Shown: in pieces, positions 1 through 8,378 of the stretch
How positions within the stretch are numbered: position 1 is the stretch's first letter
Layout: every line of letters starts with the position of its first letter
Assembly: GCA_000828075.3 (NCBI GenBank)
Contig: JXCB02000023.1
Span: 1-64,000 of the forward strand
Direction: 5' to 3'
Length of the DNA: 64,000 nucleotides
DNA from: Tolypothrix campylonemoides VB511288
GTDB taxonomy: Bacteria > Cyanobacteriota > Cyanobacteriia > Cyanobacteriales > Nostocaceae
Program-made: the position numbers and the translations under genes
Notes under the pieces: model-generated
The model's input: only the letters and a program-made list of their open reading frames with translations
Databases searched by the model: none
What the model was told of the DNA's origin: nothing

Positions 1-2345
1 TTGACCAATTAGAGCATAACCGAGAAGTTTTAGAATATTACGACCAACCGCCGCCCTTGGAATTAAATTACTTTTCAAAAAGCGATCGCCAAGTTCGTAC
101 AATGCATACTCCTGATTTTTTCGTAATCGAAGTAAACTGGGCTGGATGGGAAGAATTTAAACCAATTAGTGAATTAATCAAAAAAGCACAACACCAACCC
201 AACCGCTACGTCCAAGATGAAACCGGAAATTGGTTTTGTCCACCAGGAGAGGAATATGCCCAAAAATATGGGCTTAACTACCGGGTCAGAACAGATCAGG
301 AACAAAATACAATTCGGTTGAGAAATTATCAATGGTTAGAACCCTATTTTCAAGCAAAAGATTTAGAAGAAAACAAGAGCCTTAATCAAACAATATTATC
401 TGTAGTAAAAGAAATTTACGGAATAACTTATAGCAAATTACTATTAGCCATAAATGGAATTAGTCCTGATGAAATCAATAGTTTAATTGCCTCGGAAAAG
501 CTCTTTATCAACTTTAATACTGCCCCTTTAGCCGAACCTGACCGCGTTCATATTTTCCTCACAAGAGAACAAGCTGAACTCTATGAAAAAAAGGGATTAT
601 CAGACCTAACAGAAGATTCCTCTATTCGGAGTTACGAAAAAGTTCAAAAACTTCTGCTGAAAGCACGTCCTCAAGATTTAGAAACCGCTAATGCTCGCTA
701 TGAAGCCATTAAACCATACTTAGAAGAAAATTCTCTACCTATTACCAAAGCCAGTCGCAGTATTCGTCGTTGGCGTCAAAAATATCAGCAAGCACAAAAA
801 CTATATGGAGAAAATCATGGTTACGTTGGCTTACTCCCCAAACATTTAGATAAAGGTCATCATCAAAAACTAGAACCAGCACTCTTAGATTTTATGGCAG
901 AATTCATTAAACAACATTACTTTACTGCCAAAAATAGACGAGTTAGTGGAGTCTATCGAGAATTTCAATTAGCCTGTAGTCAACAACAACCTCCCTTTAA
1001 ACCTCCCTCAGAAAAAACGTTTCGCGAGCAGATTAAACGACAAAAAAATTATCAACTCACCCAAGCCCGCCAAGGCTCAAAAGTAGCCAAACAAACTAAG
1101 CCCTTTCACTCAATCAGTGGAATGCCTAAAGATGGAGAATTACCTTGGGAAAATGCTCATATTGACCACACTTGCTTAGATATTAACCTAGTTAGTTCCT
1201 TAATTTCCCTAGCAACTTGTAATATTAGTAGTGCTATTTCCAGTGAACAAATCAGCTTAGGTCGTTGTTGGGCAACTTTTCTGGTAGATGGTTATAGTAA
1301 AAGGATTTTAGCGCTCTATCTTTCTTTTGAACCACCCAGTTATCGTAGTTGTTTAATGGTAATTCGGATTTGTGTCAAAAGGTTTGGTCGATTACCTCAA
1401 ACCATAATTACCGATAATGGAAAAGAATTTCACAGCGTCTATTTTAAACAACTTTTGGCTTATTACAAATGTAATCATAAATATCGCCCTTCAGGAGAAC
1501 CTCGTTATGGAAGTCCTGTGGAAAGAGTATTTGGAACAACTAACACCTTATGGTTACATGAATTACAAGGAAATACCCAAATTCTCAAAAACAACAGACA
1601 AGTAACCAAGTCCGTCAATCCCATTCATCAGGCTGTTTGGACAATTGGTGAACTTTATCAATCATTAGAAACATGGGCTTATTCAATTTATGATAATCGA
1701 CTTAATTCAAGTTTAGGACTTTCCCCATTTCAAGCTTATGAAACTGGTATTCAATTAGGAGGTATTCGAGAAAGTCGTCGTTTGGAATATGACCAAACCT
1801 TTTTAATTTTAACCTTACCTTCACCTCACAGTGGCGATACCCGAATCGTACAGCCCGGAAGGGGAGTGAAAGTGAACCATATTTATTATTGGTGTCATGC
1901 TTTCCGCGATCCAGAAGTGGAGAAAACAGCAGTTGAGGTCAAAATTGACCCGTTCAATGTCAGTGTTGCCTATTGCTATGTGAAAGGGCTGTGGCATGAA
2001 TGTACCTCGAATCATTATCCCTATCTCCAAGGGCGCACGGAAAAAGAACTACAAGTAATTAGCACTGACTTACGCCAACGCAAGAGACATCAAGGTCAAG
2101 CAACGGTTTTGTCTAATACTGAATTGATGGAACATTTACAAGGAGCTTATCAAGTCGAGGAAAAATTGCTCAAACAACGCTTGCAAGCTTTAGAAAATCA
2201 AACGGTACTTAATTTGATTGAAGGAAAACAACTTTCTCAAAATAGTCTTCAAACGACTTATTTTTCTGAGAGTGAAGACCATTCAGATGTCTTACAGAAT
2301 AATGCTGATAATGAAGAAGCTCTTGAATCTTACGGAGAATTTTAA
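1..2345 (+). CDS. tnsAB: TnsA-TnsB fusion transposase (5' partial)
   Basis: Transposase core that would cut both strands at the transposon ends: a TnsA-type nuclease for the 5' ends and a DDE TnsB for 3' cleavage and strand transfer. The frame is open to the window's first base, so the TTG at 57 is not the true start. The first residues read like TnsA (YYDQPPPLELNY), followed by the nuclease signature TPDF (Asp codon near 114) and WEEFKP (ExK). A winged-helix-like stretch follows, then a DDE core with Asp in HIDHT (codon 1164), Asp in ITDNGKEF (codon 1413) and Glu in SPVERVFG (codon 1521). A beta-barrel and a charged C-terminal tail, probably contacting TnsC, come last. tnsC begins 3 bp after the stop. 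The TnsB identity is firm. The TnsA half is inferred from motifs because its N-terminus is outside the window. Confidence 0.9.
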   Translation, partial: DQLEHNREVLEYYDQPPPLELNYFSKSDRQVRTMHTPDFFVIEVNWAGWEEFKPISELIKKAQHQPNRYVQDETGNWFCPPGEEYAQKYGLNYRVRTDQEQNTIRLRNYQWLEPYFQAKDLEENKSLNQTILSVVKEIYGITYSKLLLAINGISPDEINSLIASEKLFINFNTAPLAEPDRVHIFLTREQAELYEKKGLSDLTEDSSIRSYEKVQKLLLKARPQDLETANARYEAIKPYLEENSLPITKASRSIRRWRQKYQQAQKLYGENHGYVGLLPKHLDKGHHQKLEPALLDFMAEFIKQHYFTAKNRRVSGVYREFQLACSQQQPPFKPPSEKTFREQIKRQKNYQLTQARQGSKVAKQTKPFHSISGMPKDGELPWENAHIDHTCLDINLVSSLISLATCNISSAISSEQISLGRCWATFLVDGYSKRILALYLSFEPPSYRSCLMVIRICVKRFGRLPQTIITDNGKEFHSVYFKQLLAYYKCNHKYRPSGEPRYGSPVERVFGTTNTLWLHELQGNTQILKNNRQVTKSVNPIHQAVWTIGELYQSLETWAYSIYDNRLNSSLGLSPFQAYETGIQLGGIRESRRLEYDQTFLILTLPSPHSGDTRIVQPGRGVKVNHIYYWCHAFRDPEVEKTAVEVKIDPFNVSVAYCYVKGLWHECTSNHYPYLQGRTEKELQVISTDLRQRKRHQGQATVLSNTELMEHLQGAYQVEEKLLKQRLQALENQTVLNLIEGKQLSQNSLQTTYFSESEDHSDVLQNNADNEEALESYGEF

Positions 2346-2348
2346 CGA

Positions 2349-3500
2349 ATGCAACAACAGCGATTACCTCAAGAATTATTGCAAGCTTCTACATCTGAAA
2401 GGGTCACATTTTTTGTGAATTACACAATGGCTCATCCTCATCTAATTCAGGCTTTTAATGAAGTAATGCAATCGGTTTATCAAGCACCAGGGATTTCCTT
2501 AATTTTTGTAGTAGGAGCAACCGGAGTAGGGAAAACTACCTTACTGCGCCGTTTAGAGCAAAAACTAACCGAGAAAGCCTTACCTGAATTAAAGCACAAT
2601 CAGGGTAAAGTCCCTGTAATTGGTTTAGAGGCTAAAGCCCCAGAATTTAGTCAGTTTGATTGGAAAGATTTTTATATTCGTCTGTTAAAAGTACTAAATG
2701 AACCTTTAATCGAAAAAAAGATTAATTATGGGCAATCTTGCTCAAAGTGGCGGAGTGCAGTGGAATCGGCTTTAATTCATCGTTCTCCCGATGCTTTTTA
2801 TATTGATGAAGCCCATCATCTTGCTATGTTACCTAGTGGTCGGAAATTAAAAGATCAACCCGAAACTCTCAAATCTCTAGCCAATCTAACTCAAGTGAAG
2901 ATTATTCCCACTGGAACTTATGATTTATTACCTTTAATTGATTTAGGAGATCAGTTATGCCGACGTAGTAAAACCATTCATTTTCAACGGTATCATGCTG
3001 ATAATTCGCAAGAGGCTAAAGCGTTTAAAAGTGTGGTGCAAACTTTTAGTCAATATCTTCCTTTACCTCAACAGCCAGATTTATTATCTAATTGGGAATT
3101 TCTTTATGAGAGGAGTTTAGGTTGTGTAGGTATTCTTAAAGATTGGCTTTCTGTAACACTTAATGATGTTTTAGAGAGTGATAGAAATGCTCGGACTATT
3201 ACTTTATCTGACTTGCAACGTCATGCTTTGGGAGTCCGTCAATGTTTGGTAATGCTGAAATCTATTTCAATAGGTGAACAACAACTACAAGAGTCATCAG
3301 AGGATTTACTCAAACTACAAAAAGACTTGAAACTAATCCCCTTATCTCATGGTACTGCTCAGGAGAAACACAGCCAAAGCAAGAAGAAGCAAAAAAATCC
3401 GAAAAAGCAGATTGCACAAACTTCTCCTCGCCGTTATCCCTTAAAAAAGGAGGAGTCAGAAAAGGAGGAGAAAGAAACAGACTTTTTTCATTCCTTATGA
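2349..3500 (+). CDS. tnsC: TnsC AAA+ transposition regulator
   Basis: ATPase that links target selection by TniQ/TnsD-type proteins to activation of the TnsAB transposase. The 383-residue protein has a Walker A GATGVGKT (about residues 56-63) and a Walker B FYIDEAHH (about 150-157), followed by a sensor-like region (IIPTGTYD). Its C-terminal tail is very rich in Lys and Glu. A GGAG at about 2334-2337 precedes the ATG, and the gene sits 3 bp behind tnsAB, so the two are probably translationally coupled. The end of the gene holds A- and T-runs and overlaps the open frame of tniQ. Length and motifs fit the TnsC/TniB family. Confidence 0.93.
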   Translation: MQQQRLPQELLQASTSERVTFFVNYTMAHPHLIQAFNEVMQSVYQAPGISLIFVVGATGVGKTTLLRRLEQKLTEKALPELKHNQGKVPVIGLEAKAPEFSQFDWKDFYIRLLKVLNEPLIEKKINYGQSCSKWRSAVESALIHRSPDAFYIDEAHHLAMLPSGRKLKDQPETLKSLANLTQVKIIPTGTYDLLPLIDLGDQLCRRSKTIHFQRYHADNSQEAKAFKSVVQTFSQYLPLPQQPDLLSNWEFLYERSLGCVGILKDWLSVTLNDVLESDRNARTITLSDLQRHALGVRQCLVMLKSISIGEQQLQESSEDLLKLQKDLKLIPLSHGTAQEKHSQSKKKQKNPKKQIAQTSPRRYPLKKEESEKEEKETDFFHSL

Positions 3501-4449
3501 TTCTTGGAATTTAACGATTCAAAATCTACCTAAAAGAAGCCACCTTTATCCTCTGCAACCAATAGGTTTAGGAACTCCTAATACTGAGAGTTTAAGTAGC
3601 TATCTGCAAAGATTAGCTCGACAGCATTGCCTTCGACCTTGGCAACTTTATACTTATGAACTCGTTCCCTTGATTCAACATGAGGAATATTTATTGCAGA
3701 AAGATACTAAAAAAACTTCCATTAAACAGATATTTTTAACGAACAAAACAACTTCTTCTAATTTATCAGTTCTCAATGGATTTCAATCTATTACTCCAAT
3801 CATTGTTTCGGCTATAGAACAGTTAACATCTCGTCAATATTTATACTCTTTAACTTTAATCAGTTGGCTGAAAGTCCTTGATTCAGTAGAGCCACTTTTG
3901 AAACATTCTTGTGCTTGGTGTCCTTATTGTTATCAAGTCTGGCGAGAGCAAGGAGAAGTTATTTACATTCCTTTACTCTGGCTAATCGAAAATGTTAAGT
4001 TTTGTCCTCAACATCGCATTTTATTAGAGAATACTTGCCCCTATTGCCATCAAAGAATGTTAAATTTTTGCCAACCAGGCTATTGTTCTCATTGTGGAGA
4101 ATGGTTAGGTCAAAGAAAGCCTCCCCTTAATTTGGCTACTTATTTTAGCTCGGTAGAATATTTGGAAAACTATCAACGAAACATCTCTTGCTTACAAGAG
4201 TTAATTGCGATTACACCTTCTTTATCAAAACGACCTCAGATTCAGGATGTTTATTTGTACCTCCATGAACGTTGCGTGCATCTTGATGAAGAAGGGTTAA
4301 AAGACCTTTCTTTTTCCTTTTGGATTAGATCCCACTTAATTTCTAATCCTCAACGCTGTAATCATGCTTACAGACCTGGCATTTCTTTGGATTTTCTCTC
4401 TGAAATTGTCCGTTGTTTTAATATTACTCCAAGTCAACTTTTCCTTTAG
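3490..4449 (+). CDS. tniQ: TniQ-family target-selection protein, start codon unclear
   Basis: TniQ/TnsD proteins choose the target site and recruit TnsC; in CRISPR-associated transposons TniQ docks on the effector complex. The frame gives a typical TniQ N-terminus (PIGLGTPNTESLSSYLQRLA). Zinc-finger motifs follow: CAWCPYC, CPQH, CPYC and CSHC. The frame is open from 3445, but there is no ATG, GTG or TTG in it before a TTG at 3670. Starting at 3670 would remove the conserved N-terminus, so I place the start at an ATT (3490), giving about 319 residues. A strong AGGAGG lies at 3463-3468. Alternatives are frameshifted translation from tnsC or a lost start codon. The family call is firm; the start is not. 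Confidence 0.8.
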   Translation: MPYDSWNLTIQNLPKRSHLYPLQPIGLGTPNTESLSSYLQRLARQHCLRPWQLYTYELVPLIQHEEYLLQKDTKKTSIKQIFLTNKTTSSNLSVLNGFQSITPIIVSAIEQLTSRQYLYSLTLISWLKVLDSVEPLLKHSCAWCPYCYQVWREQGEVIYIPLLWLIENVKFCPQHRILLENTCPYCHQRMLNFCQPGYCSHCGEWLGQRKPPLNLATYFSSVEYLENYQRNISCLQELIAITPSLSKRPQIQDVYLYLHERCVHLDEEGLKDLSFSFWIRSHLISNPQRCNHAYRPGISLDFLSEIVRCFNITPSQLFL

Positions 4450-4473
4450 TTTTTTTCATGTGATTTTTTTAAC

Positions 4474-4529
4474 ATTTTTGGAAGGTAAAGTTGGACATCT
4501 ATTTTTGGAAGGTAAAGTTGGACAACCTG
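4474..4529 (-). repeat. Transposon right end: two tandem 24-bp TnsB-site-like repeats and 5-bp duplication candidate
   Basis: Two identical 24-bp copies lie at 4474-4497 and 4501-4524, separated by 3 bp. Read inward on the minus strand, each begins TGTCCAACTTTACCTTCC, and the outermost starts with the TGT expected at Tn7-like ends. The following five bases (4525-4529, ACCTG) are the predicted right copy of the target duplication. An alternative edge at 4533 (ends GGACA) cannot be excluded. The role as TnsB sites is inferred from position, spacing and termini. Confidence 0.75.
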
Positions 4530-4579
4530 GACAGAATCTTCTTCAAGTCACACTTTGCCTATGACCCAACTGCAGCAAA

Positions 4580-4745
4580 GCTTACTCACATCTTGCACCA
4601 ATAAAAATTGATGTTAATATTACACACAGTATGAAGCCTAAAGCCTTTATTTTCCCGATAAAATCCAAGAAAAATAATGTAGCTTTATTGAGCGGCTTTT
4701 GACTAAACCGAGGTTTATACGGATAGGTGCAAGATCTGAGCTTAC
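4580..4745. mobile_element. MITE-like element with 15-bp terminal inverted repeats
   Basis: CTCACATCTTGCACC (4585-4599) and GGTGCAAGATCTGAG (4726-4740) are inverted copies with one mismatch, bounding about 165 bp of AT-rich non-coding DNA. A related pair with the same TGCAAGATCTGAGC core occurs at about 51005-51120, so this is a dispersed family in this genome. No transposase ORF is inside. A target duplication is not obvious. Confidence 0.55.
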
Positions 4746-4748
4746 CTA

Positions 4749-4889
4749 TTAGAGCACAAATTTCTCTCGCTGTTTGGCTAGTTGCAGTCTTTGTTGGATA
4801 TCTCGCAATTCCTGCCCTAAGCGTAGCCGAGAAGCATCACTAGGATCAGATGCTAAAAATAGGATTGTAATAGAATTCTCACTGTTCAT
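4749..4889 (-). pseudogene. Truncated 5' fragment of a CHAT-type effector gene
   Basis: A 46-residue ORF beginning MNSENSITILFLASDPSDAS and continuing with RLRLGQELRDIQQRLQ. This looks like the first 45 residues of the cyanobacterial proteins that open with ILFLAxxPxxxxRLRLxxE and normally run into a CHAT protease or related effector domain. Reading stops at TAA just where the MITE-like element at 4580-4745 abuts, so insertion or deletion there probably removed the rest of the gene. The family assignment rests on remembered motifs only. Confidence 0.55.
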
Positions 4890-4967
4890 TCATCTTCGCA
4901 CAAATCTAATTGCCTACCAATATACCTTTGGGTCTGGTGATTCTATTAAGTTATCCCAGATTAAACT

Positions 4968-6593
4968 TTATATATCCAAACCTATAACCGTTAACTCAGG
5001 CGGATGCTCAACGCTGAATTGATAATATATCTCACGTATGGCGTGCGGTGGAAGAGTCAAAGCCCATTCCAATATTCCCATTTCACCAAGTTGAATTTGT
5101 GGGTTGCTACGGCTGAGACGGACTTTAATTTGTTCGTTGCGGCTGACTGGTAATTGTTCAGTGAGTTTTAAATTTGCTTCTTGATTTTGTAAGTTCGTAA
5201 TAACTATCTGATAACCATAAGTAATTTTCCGATTGTTACCAATCAGTTTTTTGTCTACCTGACGCTCAATTAAATCACGCTTAATTTTCAAACCTTCGTC
5301 AATCCCTAAGTTAAGCGTAAACTCTTGCCCTGGTGCAACATTCTCTAATTGAGTTATGCCAACAAATGTATTATCTCGGAAAATATTTGCTTTCCCTGGT
5401 AACATCACTGCATTGGTACTATTTTTCACATTTGCTTGTAGATAAGCAAAGCTAAGAGAGCGTGGTACTGCTACATACTCAAAGCTACAAGGGAAATCGT
5501 CATTAAAAATTGTCGTTTTATGAGGTGCGCCATCACTGGGAATGTTTCCGCCAGTACTTAGTTTAAAAGTGGCTGCACTTCCTTCTTTAGAAACTTCTGC
5601 GACAAGAGTTTCAGCAACAACGAGATTTTCCTCTGGTTGTTCGCTGTCTATAGTAGTTTGATTTTCTCCACTAGCAGGAGCAGGCATAGCCACAGAAGCA
5701 ACTTGTAGAGGCGATAATCTTCGCATACGCGTTAACTCTAGCGGGCGTGGTACATCAATATACCAAGGTTCCAATTTAGGTGGTATAATTCCCAGCCCTG
5801 GTTTAGCGGTAGAAAGGGTAAGAGATACATTTGTCCAATCTTCACCAGTATTTTGGGTAACTTCAGCAAGATAGGCAAGGTTGATACAATTACTACTCGT
5901 ACTTGCCTGCAAGTCATACAACGGAGTCCAACTGGCAGAACTAACCACGTAAGAGACTTCTAGCTCAAAGTTTCCAGCACCTCCAGGCTCAATTGCCACA
6001 CTCAAGCTAAAACTTTCTTTAGGATGGGGTGTTTGTATCTGTTGTAACTGCTGACGCAGGACTTGTAGCTGCTTGTCTAATTCCTGCTGTTGGACTTTGT
6101 ACTCTGCTGTGGAAATAGCATACTCGCTATACTGGCTTCCTAAAAAATTGAGAAAATCCAAAGTCTCGCTCAGGCTAAGATTTTTACGCGACAGACTCTG
6201 TGCAAAGGGTTCTTCTGTCTTTTCACGCAAGCCTTCAATAAACTTTGACTGCAAAGCCAAAGCATCGATTTGCGCTTGCAGAAGGTTCCATTCTGCTTCT
6301 AATTGCTGGATTTGCCTTGCCAGATGGATCAGCCGTTCGGCGGAGGGTTCGGTGGAGAAAACCCGTTCTGTACTCACTCCCAGCAAGCGCACTGCAACCT
6401 CACCTGTACCGCTAACCCTGACTGACTCTGTTTCTATGGTGGCTGGGATTTGGGTAATTTCTAATTCTCGTTCCAGTCCGGTCAGTGGTACAACACCCCG
6501 TCGTGTCACAAGGGCTTGGTCAGTATACACCGTAACAGCCACAATTTCGGTTTCTACTGTTTTTCGCACAGGTAGTACTTCCGGGTTAGTCAC
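4968..6593 (-). CDS. MuiA-like DUF4139/DUF4140 domain protein
   Basis: A 541-residue protein with the layout of the mucoidy-inhibitor A family. An N-terminal DUF4140 beta-domain (VTVYTDQALVTRRG) is followed by a long coiled coil (about residues 85-190) and a C-terminal DUF4139 domain (SYVVSSASWTPLYDL, LSTAKP). The biochemical role of the family is not established. No signal peptide is evident. The gene starts 32 bp after the stop of the upstream kinase on the same strand, so the two may be co-transcribed. A proline/glutamate-rich linker lies between about residues 300 and 345. Confidence 0.85.
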   Translation of the reverse strand: MTNPEVLPVRKTVETEIVAVTVYTDQALVTRRGVVPLTGLERELEITQIPATIETESVRVSGTGEVAVRLLGVSTERVFSTEPSAERLIHLARQIQQLEAEWNLLQAQIDALALQSKFIEGLREKTEEPFAQSLSRKNLSLSETLDFLNFLGSQYSEYAISTAEYKVQQQELDKQLQVLRQQLQQIQTPHPKESFSLSVAIEPGGAGNFELEVSYVVSSASWTPLYDLQASTSSNCINLAYLAEVTQNTGEDWTNVSLTLSTAKPGLGIIPPKLEPWYIDVPRPLELTRMRRLSPLQVASVAMPAPASGENQTTIDSEQPEENLVVAETLVAEVSKEGSAATFKLSTGGNIPSDGAPHKTTIFNDDFPCSFEYVAVPRSLSFAYLQANVKNSTNAVMLPGKANIFRDNTFVGITQLENVAPGQEFTLNLGIDEGLKIKRDLIERQVDKKLIGNNRKITYGYQIVITNLQNQEANLKLTEQLPVSRNEQIKVRLSRSNPQIQLGEMGILEWALTLPPHAIREIYYQFSVEHPPELTVIGLDI

Positions 6594-6625
6594 TGCCAGT
6601 CCCCCATTGTGAATGTCTTTGCTGG

Positions 6626-8206
6626 TTATTCAATAGTAAAGTAGAACGTTGCTCCTTGACCGACAGCCGCCTCTACCCAAATGCGTCCTTTATGTTTATG
6701 GATAATGCGTTGTACTGATGCCAACCCTACACCTGTACCGGGAAACTCATTGTCGGAGTGTAGGCGCTGGAAGGGGCGGAACAGTTTATCGGCGCGCTTC
6801 ATGTCGAAGCCGGCACCATTATCCCGCACGTAGAAAACAGATGAACCGTCACTTTCTTTTGTCACACCAAACTCGATGCGTGGTTGTTCAACTTTGGCAG
6901 AATACTTCCAGGCGTTGGACAGCAAATTTTCCAGCATCACCCGCAGGAGAACTGGATCTCCATTCACCGTTAGTCCTTGTGCAACGTGTGTTTCCACTTG
7001 ACGATTTGCTTCAACAGCCTTGAGATGAGATAAAATTTCCTGAGCGATGCCGCTAAGGTCAACTGTTTCTCGCTTGAGTTCTACCTGTGTCAGCTTGTGC
7101 AAAGACAGCATGGCATCAATTTGTGTGTTTATACCCTTTGCGGAGGTAGACACGCGGTTCAGGTATTGCTTTGCCTGCTCGTCGAGTTGATTGTTGTATT
7201 TCATCTGCAAAAGCTCACTGAAGCCTATAATGCTCCTGAGAGGCGATCGCAAGTCATGAGAAATGGTATATGAAAAAGCCTCCAATTCCTGGTTTGCGGC
7301 TTCTAGCTCAGATGTTCTCTGCCGCACGCGTTGTTCTAGTTCGCTGTACACCTGAACGTTTTCCATTGCTACGGACGTGCTGTCAGCCAAAGCTTGGATC
7401 AGGTGTACCTCCTTTGGGGTAGGAGCGTGTTTTTCAGCCCAGTAATTGCCAATAGCGCCAATAGGTGCTTCCTTGCGGATTGGCACCATAACCAAGCTTT
7501 TGATAAAAGTTGGTTCATATGCTTCAATTGGGATGCGCTCATCACCGTACACATCCTCAATGATGGCTTGCTGTTGGTTCAGCATACACCAACCACCCAT
7601 ACAGATGTCAATTGGAAAGCGGCGACCTTTCCACAAAGGCTGGATAGCGTTTTCCTCAGCGTAGTAGCACATATTGCCTTCACGCAGGACAAAGGTTGCT
7701 CCATCAGCGCCCGTTAGTTCTCGTGCTGCACGACGTACTATAGCTGTAATCTCATCTAAACTGCGTGCAAGCGAGAGTTCCTGAACAACAGTCACCAAGA
7801 GTTCCATCGCCTGGTTGTAGTGCTCTAGCTGCTGACATGAAAAACGTTCAAGGGCATATCGAGCGATGAATGGCAATCGCCACAATTGCTCTTTAGAAAT
7901 GTACTCTAAAGCACCCATACGCAAGTATGCTGCGGCTTCCTTCTCATTGACATTCCCAGAAACAAAGATGAAGGGAACTTTGGGGTACTTTTGATGAGCA
8001 ATCTCAAAGGCAGAACGCCCAGAAAACCCTCCAACTCCATTTTCTGAAACGATTAAATCAAAACCGCCTCGTTCAATAGCACTGATGTACTCACTGCCCG
8101 TCTTAACTACCTGTGCTATTACCTCCCAGCCATCCTTAACCAGCACACGCTCAATCCGATGTGCGTCAAAGACATTGTCTTCAAGATGGAGAATGGCTAC
8201 GTTCAT
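6626..8206 (-). CDS. Receiver-GAF-histidine kinase with Glu at the phosphoacceptor position
   Basis: Cytoplasmic signalling kinase of 526 residues. Domains in order: receiver (about 1-120), GAF (about 145-285), short coiled coil, HisKA with the phospho-His in SYTISHDLRSPL (His317), and HATPase (about 415-526; N-box LLSNAWKYS, G-boxes DNGAGF and GTGVGLA). The receiver keeps the acidic pocket LEDN, the FVSG switch serine and the conserved lysine in YISK. The expected phospho-Asp is Glu55 (IVSEN instead of the usual SDY-type motif), verified as a GAA codon. The receiver may therefore be non-phosphorylatable or phosphomimetic. The input signal is unknown. Confidence 0.93.
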   Translation of the reverse strand: MNVAILHLEDNVFDAHRIERVLVKDGWEVIAQVVKTGSEYISAIERGGFDLIVSENGVGGFSGRSAFEIAHQKYPKVPFIFVSGNVNEKEAAAYLRMGALEYISKEQLWRLPFIARYALERFSCQQLEHYNQAMELLVTVVQELSLARSLDEITAIVRRAARELTGADGATFVLREGNMCYYAEENAIQPLWKGRRFPIDICMGGWCMLNQQQAIIEDVYGDERIPIEAYEPTFIKSLVMVPIRKEAPIGAIGNYWAEKHAPTPKEVHLIQALADSTSVAMENVQVYSELEQRVRQRTSELEAANQELEAFSYTISHDLRSPLRSIIGFSELLQMKYNNQLDEQAKQYLNRVSTSAKGINTQIDAMLSLHKLTQVELKRETVDLSGIAQEILSHLKAVEANRQVETHVAQGLTVNGDPVLLRVMLENLLSNAWKYSAKVEQPRIEFGVTKESDGSSVFYVRDNGAGFDMKRADKLFRPFQRLHSDNEFPGTGVGLASVQRIIHKHKGRIWVEAAVGQGATFYFTIE

Positions 8207-8378
8207 AATTCACACCCAAAAGCAGATTGTCCACTGCTGGTGAAAATGATTCTATAAAAGATTTTCTAAATGATAGTTCTACCTGACTTGAAAATAGAAC
8301 TCCGCAGCTAGAAACGCAGAACGCAGAAGAAAAAATAAATTTTCATGTGTCCTGGTGTACGCAGTTCATGATGGCTAT

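Larger units (their letters stand above)
1..4524 (+). mobile_element. Tn7-like transposon, right-hand part (tnsAB-tnsC-tniQ plus right end)
   Basis: Three transposition genes run left to right and stop about 25 bp before a pair of tandem repeats whose outer edge reads TGT inward. This is the layout of a Tn7-family right end. The element continues left of base 1, so its cargo, left end and any CRISPR-Cas genes cannot be seen. No cas gene or CRISPR array lies between tniQ and the right end. TnsA-TnsB fusions are known in cyanobacterial Tn7-like elements, including some CRISPR-associated ones. That link is inference here, because ordinary Tn7-like elements can carry similar core genes. Confidence 0.85.

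Noticed and set aside
1417-2418. Short ORFs overlapping tnsAB in other frames
   Set aside because: They are shadows of the tnsAB frame with no family features or ribosome sites.
4474-4524. Possible mini CRISPR array (two repeats)
   Set aside because: The spacer is only 3 bp, there are two copies, and the TGT edge fits a transposon end.
4364-4564. 66-codon ORF across the tniQ end and the right-end repeats
   Set aside because: Its C-terminal half is a translation of the two 24-bp repeats (FLEGKVG twice); not a gene.
6073-6612. 179-codon ORF opposite the MuiA-like gene
   Set aside because: Antisense shadow rich in Ser/Arg/Cys; the minus-strand frame has clear domain matches.
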